Assembly: GCA_018350325.1 (NCBI GenBank)
Contig: JAEVLN010000003.1
Coordinates: 3,734,745-3,798,744, forward strand
Source of the DNA: Globodera rostochiensis
Taxonomy: Eukaryota; Nematoda; Chromadorea; Rhabditida; Heteroderidae
Direction: 5' to 3'
DNA length: 64,000 bases
Part shown: piece by piece, positions 44,048 through 56,197 of the stretch
Layout: the number at the start of each line of letters is the position of its first letter
How positions within the stretch are numbered: the stretch's first letter is position 1
The notes under the pieces: generated by a model
Seen by the model: only the letters and a program-made list of their open reading frames with translations
The model's database searches: none
What the model was told of the DNA's origin: nothing
Translations under genes and position numbers: made by a program

Positions 44048-47000
44048 ATGGCATCCATTGAGGAAGTGATTGAACTGACAAAATGGAGGGACGGCCAAAA
44101 GTTTGTTTCTTTTTTTGGTCATTTTAAGTAAATTAATTTGCTAATATTTTTTACACTTAAGAATTCCATATCTTGCGCTGGCCAAAACGCTGGAACGCAT
44201 TGAGGCCACGTCGTCAAGGCTGGAAATTGTAATTCACCTTTAGTTAACGCATATTTAATGATGGATGATGCCCATCTGTTATAAATTTACTAAAACATTC
44301 ATTTTATGTTCGTAATTTGAGCCATATTTTTTCGAATTGTTTTTTTAAAACAATCTTCTAGGAAATGTCCCTAGGGTTTACGTTTGAATCCGAATCCTGA
44401 CCTCTGTTTCGATTAATTCCGAAATTTTAATCCGATTTGAACACTAAAAACTCAAAATTTTCAAAAAATCAATTCGGGCCTCAAAATCGTTCAAAAACAA
44501 TAAGTACTGTTTTGCGCTGTCGCTTTTACTATATTTGAATTTGTCATTTGCAGATTCGCATTTTGAGCGATTTTTTCGCCGCCGCCATTTGCATCTCTCC
44601 GTCCGACTTGAGCCCCGCGGTGCATTTGTGTGTCAACAAACTCGGGCCCAGCTACGAGGGACTCGAGCTGGGCATTGCTGAAGCGTATCTCATAAAAGCA
44701 TTAGCCGGGGCGACTGGAAGAACGGTCGAAACATTTCTGCAGTTTGGGGGGGGACTGCCATGTATTATGTTTCTTGATTCCTTTCCAATTTCCCTGGTTC
44801 AGGTGGACATGATCAAGAAGGAATTGAAAACGAAGGGCGATTTGGGCATTGTGGCGCAACAAAGTCGTTCGAATCAGCGAACGCTGTCCAAACCGCCACC
44901 ACTGACCGTCCCGCACGTGTTTAATCGGCTACGCGAAATTGCGAAAATGGCCGGCACTTCGGTAATTTGTGCGCGATAAATGTTGTCTCTTATTTGTTAG
45001 AAAGTGATTATTACAGAATTTGTTTTTTTTGTTCTAATTTTAAAAATTGGTCTGATTAACTCTTTGGGTGTTTGTTTCTGTTCTCTTTTTAGTCCATGGA
45101 CAAGAAAGTGAAGGCCATCCAGGCTTTGCTCGTTCCGTGCGTGGAATGCGAGGCTCGTTACCTTGTCCGGTGTCTGCAGGGCAAACTGCGCATCGGACTG
45201 GCCGAACAGTCGCTGGTCGCCGCGTTGGCCAACGCGTTCACCACAATGGAGCTCAGAGCACAAAGTGATTTTTCGAATTTCACTGAAATCCAAAAACGAA
45301 TTGGGCGGCATCACAATTGTATAAAGGCTATTGGCGGAAGGAAAGTAGAGCGAGATTAAATTGATTTCCAGAGAAGAAGTTGAGTGGCGAAAAGCTTAAA
45401 GAACGGATGGTTGAAGATGTACAAAAACTGAAGACCGTTTACTGGTAAGAAGGGAGGGGCACGTCGAAAGAATGGTTAATTTTTACTTTTTAGCGAATGT
45501 CCCAACTTTGGCCGTATCATTGAAGTTGTATTGCGTTCCGGTTTCGCTTCGTTGACGGACGAGTGCCGTCTGACTCCCGGCATTCCGTTGAAGCCAATGT
45601 TGGCACATCCAACTAAAGGCATTCAAGAGTTGCTGGACCGTTTTGGCACTGCCGAATTTGCGTGCGAATGGAAATACGACGGAGAACGATGTCAGGTTTG
45701 AGCAATTTTTGTCGGTGTATTAACAGAGATTTGATCTTTTTGTTCGTTTGCAGATCCACCTTCTGTTGGACGGCACTGTGAAAATATTTAGTCGAAGCCA
45801 GGAAGACCACACCGGCAAATTTCCGGACGTTGTGCGACGCATTCCGGATGCACTGAATAAAAAAGTTCAGGATTTTGTTGTGGACGGAGAGGTTTTTAGG
45901 GTTAAAGACTGAAATTCGAGCGAGTTTTGTTCTTTAGGTTGTCGCCTGGGAACCAAAACAGAAGCAAATTCTGCCATTTCAAGTTCTAAGCACCCGAAAA
46001 CGAAAAGTCTGTTTTTGCTTTTAATTTCTCAGTAGGATTTGTGCACATTTTCTTCTTTGTAACAGAATGTTGGTGATGACGTCGAAGTGAAGGTGATTGT
46101 GTTTCTGTTCGACTTGCTGTACATCGATGGACAGTCGATGACCGGTGAGACGTATCGAACGCGACGGGAGCGATTGCGAAAGGCTTTCACGGAAGTGCCC
46201 GGGTCGGTGGTGTTCGCCAACTCGCTGGACACTCAGGACACTGAAGAGATTCAAATGTTTATGGACGACGCCATCCGGGGAAATTGCGAAGGTTTCTGAT
46301 AAATGTTTTGACTACAAGGTCTCTTCAAAAACAATTCGACTGTTCAGGTTTAATGGTGAAATGTCTGGATGAAAATGCCACCTATGAAATATCGAAGCGA
46401 TCCCGAAATTGGCTGAAGCTGAAGAAGGACTATTTGGAGGGCGTGGGCGACACTTTGGACCTCGTCGTCATTGGCGGATATTGCGGGACGGGCAAACGGA
46501 CGGGCGTTTACGGAGGCTATTTGCTGGCATGTTACAACCCCGAGGCGGAGCAGTACGAGTCCATTGCGAAGGTTGTAAAATTTACAAATTGTTTGAAATC
46601 ACCACTATTTTTCTTTTAATTTGATGTGCACAGAAATTCGGGAAGGAATACCTTTTGTTATAGGTTGGTACTGGCTTCAAAGAAGAGGACCTAAAAAATC
46701 AGCACAAGGAATTACAGGAGCTGAGAATTGACAAAGTCGACCGTAAAAAATTAAAAGCGACGGCGTTTCTCAATTATATTATTTTAGCCCCGTTCCTACT
46801 ACGCCTTCGACCCGTCCATGGCGCCCGACCATTGGTTCAAACCCGCACTGGTGTGGGAGGTGAAGGCTGCGGACATGTCCATTTCGCCACGTCATTTGGC
46901 TGCGCGAGGATTGGTCGACGAGGAGAGAGGTGAGTCTTACTCCGCTTCTTGGGCTTTAAGCTTAAAATTTTCTGTCTGAAATTTTAGGCATTTCTCTGCG

Positions 47001-47311
47001 CTTCCCCCGCTTCATTCGGAACCGACGTACGAAAAACTGTTAATTGGTGATTTGATCAGAAACCGAAAATTTCAGTTTTGAACAGAGGGGTCGTAATTGA
47101 ATTGGGCGGGAGTACAAAAATAATGGGCATCACTCAATTACGCGCTCTTCTTTTAGCTGATAAAAAGCCTGAGGATGCCACATCGGCCGAACAAATTGCC
47201 GACATGTACCGGAATCAGGATCACATTAAGAATCAAATGAACGGAAATGCAGCCGATGAAGAAGAGTTGGCGGAAGAAGCTGATGAGAAAGACGATGAAA
47301 TGAATGAATGA
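44048..47311 (+). CDS. lig-1: DNA ligase I (ATP-dependent)
   Basis: Seals nicks in DNA replication and repair in the nucleus. Exons include 44048-44100, 44162-44228, 44554-44724, 44803-about 44960 and more to 47311. The DNA-binding domain reads [20 protein letters not shown] and [20 protein letters not shown]. The catalytic motif I lysine is in [11 protein letters not shown]. Motif III-type text is [13 protein letters not shown], then [20 protein letters not shown], then [20 protein letters not shown] and GGYLLACYN. The OB-fold part has [20 protein letters not shown] and [16 protein letters not shown]. The tail is acidic. The first Met used is [18 protein letters not shown], which leaves almost no N-terminal regulatory tail; the frame is open further up to 43910 with a hydrophobic leader. 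An upstream exon carrying a PCNA box was not found. Confidence 0.92.
44345..44520. mobile_element. Intronic relic related to the foldback elements
   Basis: Inside the ligase intron 44229-44553, words such as ATTCGGGCCTCAAAATCGTT and AAAAACTCAAAATTTTCAAA resemble inner parts of the elements at 26168-26985 and 42030-42295. No clear inverted ends remain. Confidence 0.4.
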
Positions 47312-47536
47312 ATGAATGAATGTTATTTATTTCAAGCCTTGGCAAATTTATTCGATTGTTTTTGAGTAATTTTAAATTGGATTATATATCCCCGTAAATA
47401 TTTTTGACCGTGTCTTCGTCTTTCTTTATTCAAAATATTTAAAAACAAATTTTTGTATACAGTTTCATTCGCCTACAGCAACACACTGGATTTTTCGCGA
47501 GGTTTGTCGAATGCAATTTGTTATTTTGTGACAGGA

Positions 47537-48572
47537 GCATTTTCCCTTTTGCCCCGCAGGTGTCCCTTCCTCCGTCCCCTCCGGTGCTTTTCACCCGCAT
47601 CATTTTGTCGGTTCGACCGCCAACCCGTGCGCCCAACAGCCCTCGGGCACCGCCACTTTCCTCCACCTCGGCCAACAACTTCCCTCTTCCACAAATCCGT
47701 CCGCCGGCCAGTTTTTGCTGCATCAGCAACAGTTTCAGCACCTGCAACAGCAGCAACAACTGCGTCAAGAAACTGCCGAAGAGGCAAAACGACGCTTTGA
47801 GATCGAGTGCGAGTTCGTGCAGGCACTCGCCAACCCGCACTACCTGAACTGTTCGATTTGATTTGATTTGCTTATCAAATGACATAATGTTCTGCTTAAT
47901 TTAACCGCCTGAGAGAATCTGAGATCGGAAATTTGGTTTAGAAAATCGCATTCCTTGTTTTTTATGCATTTTGCCGTTGTTTCATGTGCAAAACTCCGCT
48001 GCACAGATTTGGCCCAGCGTGGCTACTTCAAGGAGGAGTACTTCGTCAACTACTTGAAGTACTTGCTGTACTTTAAACGACCCGAATACGCGCGGACGCT
48101 CAAATTTCCGCAGTGTCTGTTCTTTTTGGAGGCGCTCCAAAGTGCGGATTTTCGCGAAGCCATCGCTTCCGTGGACAATGCCCGGTACATTGAAGATCAG
48201 CAGCTGCTCCAATGGCACTTTTACATCCGAGTTCGACAACGCCTTTTGGTATGTCCAAATGATTTTGGGTTCATTTTTTGCTGTTTTTGTCGACTGTCCT
48301 TATTTGATTTTGGGGGATGGGGGGGGGGCTGCAACACCACTCCTGGGGGGACTGCAACACCACTCCTGGGGGGACTGCAACACCACTCCTGGGGGGACTG
48401 CAACACCACTCCTGGGGGGACTGCAACACCACTCCTGGGGGGACTGCAACACCACCCCTGGGGGGGGGGGAGTTCGGCCTTGCCCTAACCCATGTGTCTA
48501 ATTTCCTCTCCCTCACTATCCGATCGTCGCCGCTTTATCGCACTGTTGCAGGAGAACACGCAGCCGCTGTAG
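47537..48572 (+). CDS. Mediator complex subunit 31, with Gln-rich N-terminal extension
   Basis: MED31 is a small, highly conserved Mediator middle-module subunit acting at RNA polymerase II promoters. The conserved core is split as RRFEIECEFVQALANPHYLN (exon ending 47850), then LAQRGYFKEEYFVNYLKYLL, YFKRPEYARTLKFPQCLFFL and ARYIEDQQLLQWHFYIRVRQ (48007-48248), then a 7-codon last exon ENTQPL at 48552-48572. Joins are in phase. Before the core are about 80 residues with QFLLHQQQFQHLQQQQQLRQ. The usual protein is about 130 residues with only a few residues before the core. The start codon was not found in the open frame and may lie in an exon before 47537. The second intron contains a 24-bp repeat. 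Confidence 0.9.
48330..48472 (+). repeat. 24-bp intronic tandem repeat, six copies
   Basis: Unit GGGGACTGCAACACCACTCC followed by TGGG. Six copies, nearly identical, flanked by G runs, inside the last MED31 intron (48249-48551). The unit is 24 bp, so all frames stay open. Confidence 0.95.
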
Positions 48573-48753
48573 CAATAACAACGCAAATGCAAATTGTCTC
48601 CCAACGCGTCAACTTTCTTCTCTGGCTCCATGCCGCGATTATTATTTTCATCCTCCCCCTCTTCCCCGCCCTCCATCCCCGCCTCATCCAAAGAGTCGTC
48701 AACAGCGCTTCCGCCTCCTTCTTCACTTCCTTTTCTTCCTCTTTCAAATCGCC

Positions 48754-49660
48754 ATGTTCCTCTTCGCTCTCTTCCATCTTGTCCCACACCATTCATCTGC
48801 CACCACCACCACCGTCGACGATTTTGAGCAGTACATGCCCACCAGATGCGAATCGTGTCAACTATTTGCGCGAGATTTGGATGTCAATGCACGCCGATTG
48901 GCCACGAAAATGGTGGGTGGAACAGACCCGGCCAGACCTGGACATGGTGTTAGGCAGTTAAACCAAATTTGAACCCTTTTTATTTGAAAATGTTAATTTG
49001 ATTTTCCCAATAGTCCCGAGACCAAGCAGAAGCCTGGCTAATTGACGAGTTGGAACAGCTGTGTGTTCGGATGCTTGACTTTCGTTTGCACAAAGACCGC
49101 CGAGGACTGGCCCGGTTTGCGAAGGAGCGCACCGGCACAGTAAATGCTATCAAAAAGTTGAAGGAGCGCGGAGTTCAGGCAAGAGATGTTTAGTTTATAC
49201 GATAGGCCATGTCGGGAGTCTTGAAGTTGCGTCATATTGGAAATCTTAACGTTAATTGGGTCAAGGTCAAATTGGACGTGGACGACGCTCTGCTCGACCG
49301 GCCCTCCGTTGAGTCCGGTCGGTTGAAGGAGCACTGCGAATGGATGATCGAGGAGTTCGAGCAGGACATCGACCAATGGTTCATCCATCACAGACACAAA
49401 ACACCATTGGAAGTGTGTTGAATGTTGCACATAATTTTGTCATTGAAATGATTGAAATCGGTCAAAATGGAATTTGATTTCGTGTTGCAATCATTTTTAA
49501 ATACGAAATGTATTTAATTATATAGGTAATCAATTTCTGAACTCATTTATAATTGGATTGATAACACCAAAAGTATTTTTAGGCTTTTCTCTGTGCTGGT
49601 CGACTCGCCGATGAATTTGATGGCACTTGCGCCGCTAACATTAGACGAGAAGAGTTGTGA
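48754..49660 (+). CDS. Canopy-family ER protein (CNPY3/4-like) with C-terminal REEL
   Basis: Canopy proteins are secretory-pathway saposin-like chaperone helpers. Exons: 48754-48912, 49014-49178, 49266-49412 and 49583-49660. It begins with a short hydrophobic signal peptide MFLFALFHLVPHHSSA, then YMPTRCESCQLFARDLDV. The family signature LCVRMLDFRLHKDRRGLARF is present, followed by GVQVKLDVDDALLDRPSVES and EHCEWMIEEFEQDIDQW. The last exon AFLCAGRLADEFDGTC ends IRREEL. Six cysteines fit the saposin fold. REEL at the end resembles a KDEL-type ER retrieval signal. The intron 49179-49265 starts with GC, not GT; this choice gives exact length agreement with the vertebrate family. ATG is 182 bp after the MED31 stop. 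Confidence 0.88.
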
Positions 49661-51527
49661 ATTGAATACTCTCAAGGAGTGCATTTTTTAATTTATGCAA
49701 TTTTGTTTTTATTGAATTGATTATTTACAGCGTCTTGATCAGTGTGTATCATAAAAAGCATTTGAACCATTTCGGTCGGTCCTCCCAATATTCCGTCAGT
49801 CTTTTGTTGTCTTACTCTTTTACAGGCCAATAAAGCGTTTTGCCACAATCATTCACCCGCCCCCCCCCCATTTATTACTCCTTAAAAGCTCTTTTTTGTT
49901 GCCGTTTACGGGGGACAACACCCGCCGCCCGCAATCGACCGATGATAACCCCGGGGGGGGGGGGTATGATGCTGATTTACAGAGCTGGGATTATATGCAC
50001 CAAAAATGGCCAAAACATTTTCCGAAACCCCCACCCCCCGGCCCCGGCCACCACCAAAATATGCAAATTTCGTTTAATACATTTCTGTTAAAGAATTCAG
50101 CGATAAGGTCGTTCGTTTTTGTTATTATATTATATTGGAAATTAATCATAAAATATCCGCCAGAGCTCGCCCATTCATTCCAATTAAAATGTCCATCCTT
50201 TGGCTGTTTTGGGCAACCTTCTTGGCCATTATTCCTCCTCCATTTTTTGTCTTCCAATTTCAGCTACGCCCGGCAGGACATTAATTTCGTTTCTCCATCT
50301 CTTTTCCCGGGCCAAATGTTCCGGTCTGAACTCGGAAGGCCACCGGGGGGGGGGGGGGGGGGGGGGGGGAGGTCCATCCCCCGGGGGATGGATGGTCCAC
50401 TGGCGGAGGATTACGAAATAATTAGGCCCAAAGAATGGCCGGTACTGGGGGGCCACCATTCCGGCACAATTAAAATTGGGAGGAAATTCTGGGGCTTTAG
50501 GCCAAGGATTGGCATGGCCCATCCAACAAAATGAAATCGGCCTTGGCCCATCATCCCCGCCTCGCCCCCCCCCCCCCCCGCCAGCACATTTCCCCTTCCC
50601 CCGGGGGAATTTGTGGCGGCGAGGACCGTCCACGGCGGATGGGATAAGATGACACAAGCACTAAAATGATGGCCAATATTTCATTCCCCCAATTTCTGCC
50701 TCCAAAATTCAACTTTCTGTTGTTGGCCATACTCAATTCTCATGCAATTTGAAGTGAAAACCTGAGGCGTTGTGGTGGGCTTAAAACTCTGCTCACAAAT
50801 TAATGCCCTCCCTCTCCCCCCGAGGGGACGGACTTTGTGCCAATCCCTTCCTTGGCTTTTAGCCGCACTCATTGGACGGCCGGTGGCTGAAGAGCTTTTG
50901 TCGGATAAGGAGGGCAGAAAGTGGCGCAGCGGAGGGAGGGGGCGGAAACGGTAGGGGGGGGGGACGGACGAACGGAAGGAAAGACACTGTGCTTATAATG
51001 GATGCGCAACTCTTGACCCCAAAAGTTGCGCATTCTAAATGTTTAAACCCATCTTATACTCCCCCCCCCCCCCGTTTTGGATGGCTTTAGGTAGAGTTGG
51101 ATATTTATCAGGTTTTTCCTTTTGGGGGTTTTCCTGATTTTTCAAAAATTTTGAAATTTCACTAAAAACTCCCATGGCCAATTTCGTTAATTTCGTCCCA
51201 CATAAAAATAATTTTTAAAATAAAATTTAATAAATTCTCTTAATTTGAATTTTCTTAGAAGATCACCCCAAACGCTTATCATATGCTTCGTCGTATTATG
51301 ATTTGTTATAAGACGAATTGAAACCATTTTATGATGTTACCGTGTGTATCCGATTGTGACATACGATGCCGTCATATGAGGAGTATTGAACTAATTAAAT
51401 GATGAAGCGGTCGGTCGTCATATAATGGAATCAAAATAGGCCCCAAACCAACTCTAGTTTTAGGTGCCTTAAAAAGCATCATTTTCTGTTTTTTGGGTTT
51501 CTTTTCGGCAGTTGTTTCGCCATATTG

Positions 51528-51747
51528 ACCCCCCCCCCCCCCCTCCTCCCCTCCCCCCCTCCCCCCCCCCCCTATCTCCCCCACCTCCCCCCCCCCTTCC
51601 CCCCCCCCCCCTATCTCCCCACCTTCCTCCCCCCCCCCCCCTCCTCCCCCCCTTCCCCCCCCCCTATCTCCCCCACCTCCTCCCCCCCCCCCTCCTCCCC
51701 CCCTTCCCCCCCCCCCCTATCTCCCCACCTTCCCCCCCCCCTCCTCC
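51528..51747 (+). repeat. C-rich block with CTATCTCCCCCACC words
   Basis: About 220 bases of C runs with periodic TATCTCCCC and CTCCTCCCCC. The long Pro/Ser frame and the Gly-rich reverse frame are composition artefacts. Confidence 0.9.
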
Positions 51748-54700
51748 ATCGCTGGAGGGAATTGTCCTTATAAAATGCCCCACCCCAGAGAATGGCTGGC
51801 TGTCTCCTCTGTTCTGTGCTGGTGGCGCACATTTTGGGCCTTCGCCCAACCCAACCGCCCTCAGCAGAATGGCGCCCGGGGGGTGGAAAGACACCGCCGG
51901 TGGGACAAATTGCCCATTCATCCCTTCCATTGGAGCCATTCTCTCTCGGCAGCTCATCTCTTCCGTCTGTCTCCCCCCGGCGGCGGTGGGAGAGAAGAGA
52001 CCATCCGAAACAAATTCCGCTGTCCCATCCCAAAAATACGCCGGGGGGGGGGGGGGGGGGGGTCAGTTTGACACTGCCGCACAGTTCAACGCGGAAAGTT
52101 TGCTGGTTTAGGGCTTGTCGGTATGTAATAAAATCAATTAAATTTAACCTCCTCCAAAAAATGACAAAATTTCGTCAGAAATTTTGTGTTTGCGTGACAG
52201 ACAGACCTTCCCGTAGCAAATCCTGCAACGAGAAAGGCCAAATCCCCCCCCCCCCAGCGCCGAATTGCTCTTCCCCCCGCTGTCGACTGGTCCAATTCCA
52301 TCCGGCACAATCTCTCTGCCCCCGGGGGATGCCTTTGATGGTCCCGCGAGGGAAATTTGTGGCCTTTCTTTTCCTTCGGCCGAGGAAAGAGTCAATTTTT
52401 GGGGCAAATTGTGCGCTGTTGGCCTCGGATTCCTTTTCCTTCCTTCGCTTTCACTGACATTCATCCGTCGGTTAAAGCCTCAAAATTGGGACAATCCCCA
52501 AAAATATTTTCTCTTCCCTCGAGGGGACAAATTGGCCGACGATGGAAAGACCGAAGATTTGTTTGGTCGTTAACCAACTTTTGAATAAGGTCAAAAGGAT
52601 TGATGGATTTAAACATTTAATGCAATTTTAAAATAACGAAAAAATTGGTATTTTTCAATTTATTTGTACGTTTAAAACGTATAATCAAAAAAAGACTCAC
52701 TCATTTGCCCAATCAAAGGATTGTTTTGCCCGTCCGATCATTTATTTATTTCATTGCCTGAGGCGATTCCTTGTGAGCTCCCCCCCCCCCCCCCGGGGGG
52801 GGGGGGGGGGCTATTATTATCCTTTGCATTCTCCGATCTGTGCAGCTGTCCCCCCCCCCCCCCCCCCAACAATTTTCTCCTCCGTTTTTTCAATCCCAAA
52901 AACTTCAGCACACACTTAGTGAAGAATTCGGTTTAGATTTCCAAACCAGAAAATAATTTTTCACTAATTTTCATTTAATTTTAAATGGAAAATTTTGCAG
53001 TTTTATTTTGTTGCACAAATGTAAAAATGTAACAACTCATTTATCAAAAGGGTTTCATTGTCAATAAATATTTTTGCCCCCCAGCCATAAACGTAATATA
53101 TTATTTGTATTATATTGAGTTTTATTCAGAGAGTTTCCTTCCGATTAATCGAAAATCGATGGGTTGGTTAAGCTGCGGGGAGTGTTGGCGGAGTGATTGG
53201 CTTAAATTGAATTGATTGGTCGGTGGATGAATGGAATAAAATCATTTGTTTTAAATAGGCATTATTTACACATTTATAGCGCCCAAAGGGAAAGAGTGTT
53301 TAGAGGCGGCATTAATCAAAGAATAATCATTTCGACAACCGATTTTTGATCCAAATAAAGATTGGCCATAAAAAGCAATCATCGGGGACCATTCACTCAC
53401 ACAAATTAAGTTGTTTTCATTTATTTTCAGAGGTTTATCCGGTTTCTTTTCTTTAAAACATCAAAAAGCTTCTCGCAAAGTCATGCATTTTTTGCCCCGT
53501 TTTGTGAAGGAATTCTCCCCCACCCCCCCCCCCCCCCCCATACATATGACAGTGTTTGCCGTATTCCAAATGCATTCAATTCATTCATTCGTCGTTCTTC
53601 TTCACGTCCCCCCCCCCTCCACCCCCCCCCCCAGTCTGATCGCCTCTCAAATGCACACATTCATTCATTCATACATAAGAATTCCCCCCCCCAACCTTTT
53701 CCCTTTCAAAGGCATCCCAAAACGTCCAAAAACAGGATGGGGGGGGGGCAAAGATTCGTTTGTGAGGCAAGGGATACAACAAGCACACCTTTTGTGGTTC
53801 GGGAAGTAATATGCACAAAATCGATGCTTCAGGTCGTTTATTAATTGCCTCTGGCAAAGTGCGCGTTCCCTCGTCAATTTCATTTCCGCCGATCAGTCCC
53901 CTCCCCCCCCCCCACGTGCACCTTTTAATTGTAATGTGTGGAATGGCGTACAGTATTTGCGTTACATTCGATTTTATTTGTTCACCCCTCTCGCCTTCAG
54001 CCGCTATTATTCGCCCTTATTCTCTCACCCATTGCCCTTATTCACATCCGCTGAAAGATCGTCGTCCCCTCCCCCCCCCCCCTCCCTCCCTCCCTCCCTC
54101 TTCGTGGGAGTCGATTGCCCCCCCGCCTCCCTCCCCCTCTTTCTGCATTATTTCTTCCAACGTCGGTTCTTCCTCTTTTGGCTGTTGTTTCCATCTCATC
54201 CGATGCTGATTCTTTCTTCCTCTCCCTCTCACTCCCTTCATGGAATGTCCCCCCCCCCCCTTTTGCCCCCTTTCTTTCGTAATTCCCTTTCCCGTGGGGT
54301 GCTCGCCGCCTCAGCGACTGACTGACGGCGCCGGCGGCGGTGGCAGGGGCAGCGATGGTTGGAGGCAATAATATAATCAATCGATCGATGTGTTGTTTCT
54401 GTCTATCGCCGTCGCCAAAGAGCGGTGGGTGGTTGGGTGACCTTGCCTGCTGCTGCTGGCGGGAAGGGGCACCCGAATCAGCAGAGCGCCGGGGGGGGGG
54501 GTAATTGTCAACTGAGACTCACAAAACCGAGAGGCTCCCGGAAAACATCAAATTTAAAAATTATAATGAAGGAGCTTGTTAGAATTCGATTTGGTGCTCC
54601 GTCAGTTGTGTTTAAATTCGCTGGGATTTAATTGGCTGACGGGACTCAGCTAACCCAGAGGCGTCGAAAGGTGTGAATTTGTGAACAGACCGCGATGGAA

Positions 54701-55289
54701 ATGTGTGGGGGAAAGGACTAAATTCGTCCCCTCCCCTCCCCTCCCCAACCAACACACGAAACTATCGCCCCGGGGGTTCCACCCCCCCCCCCCCCCCTTT
54801 CCCCCCTCCCCCAATCGCTGTGATTGTACATATCCCCGCACCCCCACCCACTCCAATCAATTCCAAACACCGCTTTTTGTACGTGGACAAAAGGTCGGGT
54901 AATGTCCGGTAGTGGGGAAACGACAAAAGATTCGCAAAATAAAAATCCATTAATTCCCGTAGCATATTTTTTTATACATTTTTTATTCCGCTTTTTCTCG
55001 GTAATTTGAAATCAATTTGTAACCGCTAATTTCAACTCAAATCAAACGCGCGCCACGGCCATTCTCAAATTGGGAGAGGCCTATGTGTAGTTTAGCTAAG
55101 TAGACCAACCACCCGCGCTTTTGGTGCAGCACTGTTGAGACATTCAAATTATTTAATTTGAGTTAAAAAAAAGGGATGTGTGAAAAATTTGCACCCAAAT
55201 AAACCAAAAACCCTTTATTTGTTAGTATCTTTTGAGCCCATGCCGGCATAAACTTCGGGTATATTTACCCAACTCGCTACTTTTTTCCC

Positions 55290-55505
55290 TATAACTTTAT
55301 TTTTCATATCATTCGAAAGCTTACAAATAGTAGAAGCTATCAACAAGCAAATGCTAAGCGATTGGACAAATCTGAAAAAAAGTTACGGCTAAAGAAATCA
55401 AATTTTAAGCTTTACTGGCCATAACTTTTTTTGAAATTTGTCCAATTGCTTAGCTTTGCTTGTTGATAGCTTCTACTAATTGAAAGCTTTCGAATTAAGG
55501 GAAAA
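55290..55505. mobile_element. MITE-like palindrome (CGAAAGCT ... GATTGGACAA family)
   Basis: CATTCGAAAGCTTACAAATA and GAAGCTATCAACAAGC on the left are mirrored by GCTTGTTGATAGCTTCTAC and GAAAGCTTTCGAAT on the right, around a centre with AAAAGTTACGG and CCATAACTTTTTT. There are no coding frames. Shared words link it to the elements at 42915-43350 and 59990-60215. Confidence 0.85.
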
Positions 55506-56197
55506 GAGATAAATTTTTCTGATCGACGAAAATCGTTGGACCGAGAAATTCTCATTATTTCTTTATACTTTTTTTTTTGTCGCCGTCCGACGATTACCCC
55601 CAGTCCAAATCGCCCGCCACAATCGGCGGGTTGGCTGTGTGTTAATCCGTGCCCCAAAATTCCCCCCCCCCCCGCTGCCCAAACCGGTCGCGGATTAGCT
55701 ATTCCCTCCCTCCCTAATCACTTTTTTGTAAAGCCTAATCAATGAGTTGAGTTGAGTGATTGGAAATGCCCGTGCCCACCGCACTGTCACTCACTCACTC
55801 ACACAAAGCACAAAAACCATTTGGTGGTTGTAAATGGTTTTTGTCTGATTGAACGTTTGAAACATTTTCAACTAAAGTTCTTTTAACGCAAAAGTCCGTC
55901 CGCTTTATGTATAATATGTAAAGCATATCCGTGCCTTCTCCCATTCGCGCCCTTTCCCTGCAAAACTCCAATCAAATCCCCAAATCAATCATGCTTAATC
56001 CCTTTCACAACAAACCACACGCGCATTGTGTCCATTCCCCTCCCAATTCTGAATCATCCCCCCCCCCCCTCCCCCCTCCTCCCTCAATAGTCAATAGACG
56101 TGCCCTTCGTAAAGAAATCGCGCAATGGGTTTTCGAACAAGCCGCTGGTCTTCTCGCTGTTTAAGCTCTAATTTGTAAATGTTTTACCGGTAAAGTC

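Noticed and set aside
49896..52600. Several 70-220-codon frames with proline- or glycine-rich text
   Set aside because: They overlap on both strands, cross C/G runs and have no in-phase splice partners.
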